From DATENM01 sp045807725 (GTDB taxonomy: Bacteria > Acidobacteriota > Blastocatellia > UBA7656): a stretch of 64,000 nucleotides of DNA. Position numbers and translations under genes: made by a program. Each line of letters begins with the position of its first letter. The stretch's first letter is position 1. Below the pieces are notes generated by a model. That model worked only from the letters and a program-made list of their open reading frames with translations. It made no database searches and had not been told where the DNA came from. Location: positions 1 to 64,000 of the forward strand of contig JBJMGV010000027.1 in the NCBI GenBank assembly GCA_045807725.1. Reading direction: 5' to 3'. Shown in pieces: positions 59,389 to 64,000 of the stretch.

Positions 59389-62073
59389 TTAATTGGCTCG
59401 CGGGTCTATCAAGACTCTCAGCGTTTGTGTCGTACTCTTATTTCCGACCGTCAGCTTCACCGTATAAGTTCCGGGGAGGACGCTTGTCGCTCGCCTGCCG
59501 AACGATCCACCGCCCGGCCCACGCCCTTCTGCTTGCGGTGTCGGTCGCAGGTCCCAGACCCAGCGATGCATCCCCGCCGTCGTGGCAAGCTGTGCCGGCG
59601 TTGGTCGCCACGACGCCGGAAACTCAAGCGTGTCGGGATTAATCGCCGTTGGTTTGTCTTCGCTCGAATAGCGGCGAATGGTTGAACCCGCCGGGTCGAG
59701 TATCTCAATCACCACAGGCGCGCTTGCCGAAGCCTTCAAATAATAATCAACAATCGCGCCATAGGGCGGGTTTTCCGCCAGCGGCTCGTCACGCGGTTTC
59801 GGCGTGCCGTATTCGCCCGGCGGCGGGATGATGACCGCATCCGCCGGGCGGAAAAGGTAGGCATCCGAGTGCATCACTTCGTCGCTGAGCTGGCGCAGCG
59901 GCGTGATATTATCCAGCACCCAAAAGCCGCGCCCGTGTGTGGCGACGATCAAGTCATCTCCGTGTATGGCCAGATCGCGCATCGAGCAAGCCGGCAAGTT
60001 GAGCTGCAAGGATTGCCAGTGATCGCCATCATCGAATGACACAAAGACGCCAAGCTCTGTGCCGGCAAAGAGCAAGCCGCGCCGCTGCGGGTCTTCCTTG
60101 ATCGTTTGCAGATAAACCCCTGCGGGTAATCCGGCGGTGATCTTCTGCCACGATTTGCCGCCGTCGCGCGTGCGATAGATGTGCGGTTCGTAATCTTCAA
60201 GACGGTGGCGATCAATGGCCGCATAAGCTTCATTCACGTCAAAGTGCGAAGCCTCCATCATCACAACCTTACTCCATGGCGTGAGCGCCGGCGGCGTGAC
60301 ATTCTGCCAGGTCTTGCCGTCGTCGTTGCTCATCTGTATGAGGCCATCGTCGGTCCCAACCCAGACGAGCGGCGCGCGCAAAGGCGAGGGCGCGATGGTG
60401 TAGATGACGCCGCGCCGCTTGCTTTCCGGCGCATCTGCGGCGGTCGCTTCGTCGAGATTGGGCGGCACGCCCGGCTCTTCGCGGGTCAGGTCGGGGCTGA
60501 CCTGCGCCCAACTCTCGCCGCCGTTCGTTGTCTTGAAGAGGAACTGGTTGCTGAAGTAGAGCGCGTGCGGGTCGGCTTGCGAGAAGACCAGCGGCAGCGT
60601 CCACGTATGCCGCGCCGGCACGGTCATCGCGCGCTCTGGCGATACATTTTTTGATTCGCCCGTCACAACGTTGCAGCGTGTGACTACATCGCCAAAAAGA
60701 ATTTCAGGATGCAGCGGGTCCGGCGCTGTGTAACCTGATTCACCGCCCGCGCATACCGGCGTCCAGTCGTGCATCGAGATTTCCGCGTGAGCGCTGCGCG
60801 TTGGGATGCCGACCGCGCCGCTGTCCTGTTGCGCGCCCGTCACCCAGTAAGGAAAACGATTGTCCGCCGCGACGTGATAAAGCTGCGCGGTCGATTGGTT
60901 ATACCAGGAACTCCAAGTGGCCGCGCCATCTTCGCTGACGACCGCGCCCTGATCGCTGGCAAGTATCATTCGCTTCGGGTCGTCGGGATAGATCCAAAGC
61001 TGATGGTAATCATCACCGCCGGGCGCACCCTTGATCGCTGTCCACGTCTTGCCCGCGTCGGTCGAGCGGTAGACTGAAGTGTTCGACACATAAACGGTAT
61101 CGGCGTTCCTGGGGTCAGCGACGGCCTTGCAGAAATACCAGCCGCGCCCCCAGAGCCGCTTGTCGTTCGACATCAACGTCCACGTCGCGCCAGCGTCATC
61201 TGTGCGGTAGAGGCCGCCGTCTTTCGCATCGACTATGGCGTAGATGCGATTGCGGTTGGCCGGTGACGCTGCCAGCCCTATGCGCCCAACCCGTTCGGTT
61301 GGAAGCCCTCTGGTAAGCGCCTGCCAGGTCGCGCCGCCATCGATTGATTTGAAGATGCCGCTGCCCGGCCCGTACGACGGCGGATAGATGCTCCAGGGTG
61401 GGCGGCGGCTATTCCATAATGTGGCATAAACCACACGCGAATCCTGAGGGTCGAAGGCCAGGTCAATTGCGCCGACGTTGTCATTCTTGAATAGGACTTT
61501 CTCCCAGGTCGCGCCGCCGTCGCGTGTGCGAAAGACGCCGCGCTCGGCATTCGGGCCGTAAGCGTGGCCGAGCGCGGCGACGAAAGCCGTGCTCGGGTTC
61601 TTCGGATCAATCAGCACGCGCCCGATCTGTCGCGTGTCGTTAAGGCCGATGTGCTTCCACGTCTTGCCCGCATCGGTAGACTTATACATCCCGTTGCCAT
61701 AAGAAATCTGCGACCGCATATCGGCTTCGCCGCTGCCGACATAGACCGTATTCGGATCAGAAGGGGCCACGGCGATTGCACCGATGGAGGCGATAGGCTG
61801 AGAGTCGGATACGGGTGTCCACGTGCGCCCAGAGTTGGTCGTCTTCCAGACGCCGCCGCCGACTGAGCCGAAATAGAAGGTCGTCGGCTGGCCCTGTACG
61901 CCAGCGACCGCGTTGACACGACCCCCGCGAAAGGGGCCTATATTGCGCCATCGCAGGCCCGCATAACCGCTGGAGTCAACCTGCTGCGCAAAGACCGGCA
62001 GCGCGCCTATCAAGACCAGCAGCGCGTACATTATGATCGTGATGCGCTTTTTGTTGCGCGCGATTCTAAGCAT
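59389..62073 (-). CDS. secreted BNR/sortilin-like beta-propeller protein
   Basis: 894-aa exported protein. The start is ATG 62073, with GGAGG six bases upstream; in-frame ATGs further up lack this. The signal peptide ends near PVFAQQ. The body is made of BNR (Asp-box) repeats such as KTTNSGRTWTPV, KSTDAGKTWKHI, RTRDGGATWEKV, KSIDGGATWQAL and RTRDGGKSWQKI, giving one or two seven- or ten-bladed propellers of the VPS10/sortilin-like or xyloglucanase type. The last 150 residues (from about IEILDPAGSTIRRYSSED) form a separate beta domain. No glycosidase catalytic Asp could be assigned, so binding or hydrolysis are both open. It is preceded by a repeat-rich 481-bp gap. Confidence 0.85.
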   Translation of the reverse strand: MLRIARNKKRITIIMYALLVLIGALPVFAQQVDSSGYAGLRWRNIGPFRGGRVNAVAGVQGQPTTFYFGSVGGGVWKTTNSGRTWTPVSDSQPIASIGAIAVAPSDPNTVYVGSGEADMRSQISYGNGMYKSTDAGKTWKHIGLNDTRQIGRVLIDPKNPSTAFVAALGHAYGPNAERGVFRTRDGGATWEKVLFKNDNVGAIDLAFDPQDSRVVYATLWNSRRPPWSIYPPSYGPGSGIFKSIDGGATWQALTRGLPTERVGRIGLAASPANRNRIYAIVDAKDGGLYRTDDAGATWTLMSNDKRLWGRGWYFCKAVADPRNADTVYVSNTSVYRSTDAGKTWTAIKGAPGGDDYHQLWIYPDDPKRMILASDQGAVVSEDGAATWSSWYNQSTAQLYHVAADNRFPYWVTGAQQDSGAVGIPTRSAHAEISMHDWTPVCAGGESGYTAPDPLHPEILFGDVVTRCNVVTGESKNVSPERAMTVPARHTWTLPLVFSQADPHALYFSNQFLFKTTNGGESWAQVSPDLTREEPGVPPNLDEATAADAPESKRRGVIYTIAPSPLRAPLVWVGTDDGLIQMSNDDGKTWQNVTPPALTPWSKVVMMEASHFDVNEAYAAIDRHRLEDYEPHIYRTRDGGKSWQKITAGLPAGVYLQTIKEDPQRRGLLFAGTELGVFVSFDDGDHWQSLQLNLPACSMRDLAIHGDDLIVATHGRGFWVLDNITPLRQLSDEVMHSDAYLFRPADAVIIPPPGEYGTPKPRDEPLAENPPYGAIVDYYLKASASAPVVIEILDPAGSTIRRYSSEDKPTAINPDTLEFPASWRPTPAQLATTAGMHRWVWDLRPTPQAEGRGPGGGSFGRRATSVLPGTYTVKLTVGNKSTTQTLRVLIDPRAN

Positions 62074-62252
62074 ATCTGCCTCCGGGCTGAACATTGTCCA
62101 ACCAAAGATACACAACTCTCAGCCATATCTCGAACGCACGAGCCATTTCTCAATCGATGTAGCCCGACTCAGACGTATGCACTAAGCCGCAGTCTCGCGC
62201 ACGCCAAGAGCAGAGGAACATTGCAGGCCAAGCCTTGATACGCAACACCAAT

Positions 62253-62317
62253 CAGAGGTGACTGAAAGTCAGAGAAAGGCTCGCCTCCACTCTTTCTACA
62301 CTTCTCAGTCACCTCTG
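62253..62317. repeat. 65-base imperfect hairpin
   Basis: Outer arms CAGAGGTGACTGA and TCAGTCACCTCTG pair perfectly over 13 bp. Inside, AAGT/ACTT and AGAAAG/CTTTCT can extend the stem. A structured RNA, terminator of the cytochrome transcript or remnant of a palindromic element are all possible. Confidence 0.65.
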
Positions 62318-62324
62318 AAGCCCT

Positions 62325-62492
62325 GAGTCTGATAACCTACCTTCTATTCCCATCAACACGCCTTTATAAAACCTCTATGAATCTCCTCACAGCAAGCTGA
62401 TCCGGATTGCCTTACCCGCTTCAGATTCAACCTGAAGCGCCCTGACCCTTCAAACCCATCTTGCTCTCGCACACGACGAGGTTATCAGACTC
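62325..62492. repeat. 14-bp perfect inverted repeat spaced by 140 bp
   Basis: GAGTCTGATAACCT at 62325-62338 and its exact reverse complement at 62479-62492. There is no transposase frame inside and no flanking target duplication that I can see, so it could be a MITE-like remnant or paired protein sites. Confidence 0.6.
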
Positions 62493-62554
62493 TTGGTCTG
62501 GTTGGCGCTTAGTGGTTTGCAGTTCAAGGACGAAACAACCGCGCCGCTCCGAAT

Positions 62555-64000
62555 CTATTGATCGCCGTCGAGTCTGCCATCATTGTTTTGGTCTATCCCT
62601 AACCGGCGTCCGTCGCCAACGGGAACACCCGTGAAAGTCAGCTCGCCGCCGGCCTTCGCTGCTTGCACTAGCTCCTCCCAACTCAGCGGCGCATCGCTCT
62701 GACGGTCCGGCTGTAAATGCCCCGCTCCGACGTAGACGAAGCCGCGCCGGCTGCCCCCGTATATTCCCTTCACCACCAGATCGCAGTTGCCAGCGTCAGC
62801 CTGCGCCATCAGCAAACGCAGGCGCTCGGCGGCGGCCACCGAATCGGGGGTCTCGCTATTGAGAGTGACTTGGAGACCGACCGCCGGCGCGATGCCGCTG
62901 TCAAATGCCATCACGAACGCGGCCACGTCGCGGCGGTCGTCATCATTCCTGAACCTGAAGACAGGCAGGCGCAGGAAGTCGAGCAGCGTCGCCACCGAGC
63001 CATCGTGAATGAAGCCGAAGCCGGAAAGCGGTTTGCCGCTCTCGTTCAACATACCGACTTTTTGATAGAGGCCGCGCAACTGCGGCACTTTGAAATCCTG
63101 CGTTTCCTGCAACACCAGCCCCGGAATAATCAAGTTGTTCGTGCCCGGTCGGAAGCCCGGAAACGCGTTGTGACATGCATTACAAGTCAACAGGCCGGCA
63201 TCGAGCGGGCTGTTGTTGTAGAGTTGCTGGCCACGCTCGGCGTTCGGGCCTGACGGCGGGTTCGGCGGGCTGCGATCAAGATTCTGTAGCGGGTTCGGCG
63301 GATAGGTCAACGATTGCACAAAGGCCGTGAACGAAGCCATCTCATTGTCATTAAGCTGGCGCGGCCCGCCGAGCAGAGACATAAAGGCCGGGTTGAAGTC
63401 ACTGAACTTCGGGCGGTCGCCGCGCCAGTGCAACGGCTCGTTGCCGGTGATGCCGCGTAGCGATTGCGTCGTCATCGGCCCTTTCATCGGGTGAAAGATG
63501 GACGAGATTAACCCGGCTGCGGCGATGAGACTGCCGCGCGGATTGCCCAGGTCCCACGCCAGCCCGTCGCGGTGGCCATTGAAATGACAGCTCGCGCAGG
63601 CTAAATCGCCGTGCGCCGACAGGCTCGCGTCATAAAGAAACCGGCGGCCATCACGAACCACCTGAGGCTCAGGGTTAAAGCCCAGTTCGACAGCTCTCAC
63701 TTCGGCCCTCGCTCGCAGGTCAACAGTGCTTACGGTCTGGTCGAATCGGTTGAGCACATAGAGCCGCTGCCGCGCTTCATCCACGGCCAGTCCAGTCGGC
63801 CCCTGCCCGACGTTGATTCGGCCTTGTACGTCGCCCGCCGCATTAACAACGCCAACCTTGGCCGAACCCATTGCGGCAACGTAGAGCGTGCCGTCAGCGC
63901 CGCGCGCGACATCGGCAGGCAGGGCGAGGCTCAAGCGCCGCTCTGAGTCCGAGCCTTCGGCGATGTCGAGGTTGATGTGCGGATTGAGATCGCTGTTGCG
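62555..64000 (-). CDS. di-haem cytochrome c with propeller repeats (5' end outside window)
   Basis: The frame stays open to the window edge, so the N-terminus is missing; 481 residues are visible. The first about 100 are YVTN/NHL-type propeller repeats (LPADVARGADGTLYVAAMG, GLAVDEARQRLYVLNRFDQTV). Then come two c-type haem sites, CASCH (about 63600) and CNACH (about 63180), in a di-haem cytochrome c peroxidase/MauG-like arrangement. The C-terminus VGDGRRLGIDQNNDGRLDGD resembles a calcium-binding EF-hand/dockerin loop. It is probably periplasmic or exported and acts in electron transfer or peroxide-dependent oxidation. It is a probable neighbour rather than part of the glycan locus. Confidence 0.82.
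   Translation of the reverse strand, partial: RNSDLNPHINLDIAEGSDSERRLSLALPADVARGADGTLYVAAMGSAKVGVVNAAGDVQGRINVGQGPTGLAVDEARQRLYVLNRFDQTVSTVDLRARAEVRAVELGFNPEPQVVRDGRRFLYDASLSAHGDLACASCHFNGHRDGLAWDLGNPRGSLIAAAGLISSIFHPMKGPMTTQSLRGITGNEPLHWRGDRPKFSDFNPAFMSLLGGPRQLNDNEMASFTAFVQSLTYPPNPLQNLDRSPPNPPSGPNAERGQQLYNNSPLDAGLLTCNACHNAFPGFRPGTNNLIIPGLVLQETQDFKVPQLRGLYQKVGMLNESGKPLSGFGFIHDGSVATLLDFLRLPVFRFRNDDDRRDVAAFVMAFDSGIAPAVGLQVTLNSETPDSVAAAERLRLLMAQADAGNCDLVVKGIYGGSRRGFVYVGAGHLQPDRQSDAPLSWEELVQAAKAGGELTFTGVPVGDGRRLGIDQNNDGRLDGDQ

Larger units (their letters stand above)
62074..62554. other. 481-bp intergenic region rich in inverted repeats
   Basis: No gene. It contains the long hairpin at 62253-62317, the spaced 14-bp inverted repeat at 62325-62338 / 62479-62492, and a small CTTCAG/CTGAAG palindrome between its arms. 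Both flanking genes run on the minus strand, so it also serves as the leader of the BNR gene. Confidence 0.6.

Noticed and set aside
62325..62492. Small insertion sequence bounded by the 14-bp inverted repeat
   Set aside because: There is no transposase frame in the 140-bp interior and no visible target-site duplication; retained only as an inverted repeat.

Overview
The window is about 62% GC and densely coded. It looks like one chromosomal stretch of a free-living Gram-negative-type bacterium. My best guess is an Acidobacteriota lineage close to Blastocatellia. The guess rests on the mix of TPR/VCBS/ASPIC proteins, BNR (sortilin-like) propellers, IPT/TIG-rich secreted enzymes, a di-haem cytochrome next to beta-propeller repeats, and many intergenic hairpin and minisatellite repeats. 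There is no rRNA or marker gene, so the assignment is inference. I saw no tRNA, rRNA, transposase or convincing CRISPR array.

About 1-40.5 kb is a large surface-polysaccharide locus. Positions 275-5179 hold two GT4 glycosyltransferases, an ArnT/PMT-like membrane transferase and a methyltransferase. A secreted TPR-VCBS-ASPIC protein follows on the minus strand (5204-7570). A same-strand run from 7837 to 29582 then carries a heparinase II/III-like enzyme, asparagine synthase 1, a GT4, GDP-mannose 6-dehydrogenase, a secreted beta-helix protein, a GT2-flippase fusion, a CapK-like ligase, a DUF362 protein, asparagine synthase 2, a second GT4-GT4 pair and second beta-helix protein (paralogues of the first set), and a polysaccharide deacetylase. 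A double acetyltransferase converges on it (29579-31390). The compact operon 31723-40492 adds a GT2, a Wzx flippase, a CTP-dependent (LicC-like) nucleotidyltransferase, a CDP-glycerol phosphotransferase-like (TagB/F) protein and a complete single-module NRPS (C-A-T-TE) with a Cys in the thioesterase nucleophile position. Together these suggest a uronate-containing glycan carrying phospho-alcohol and possibly amino-acyl decorations. No initiating transferase, Wzy polymerase or exosortase is visible, so the locus probably continues outside the window.

Positions 41091-52216 hold three very large secreted proteins with three unrelated phosphoesterase folds: phospholipase D-like, PF04185-type phosphoesterase, and endonuclease/exonuclease/phosphatase. 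They share the same accessory modules (IPT/TIG repeats, a jelly-roll-like C-terminal module and a roughly 180-residue module marked by SGWGWQDNGWG).

Positions 52916-59273 hold two GT2 enzymes, a membrane-anchored degenerate Ser/Thr kinase, an ExeA-type ATPase of the kind found in exosortase-linked EPS loci, and a sigma-factor-like protein. Positions 59389-64000 (minus strand) hold a BNR propeller protein and the 3' part of a di-haem cytochrome c/propeller protein.

The most interesting non-coding signal is a 30-bp motif, ATTTTGCAA-N17-GTAT. It occurs with identical spacing upstream of three transcription units (31723, 52916, 55123), with a weaker copy upstream of a fourth (7837), always in the direction of transcription. 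It looks like an undescribed promoter or operator class for this surface-glycan regulon.
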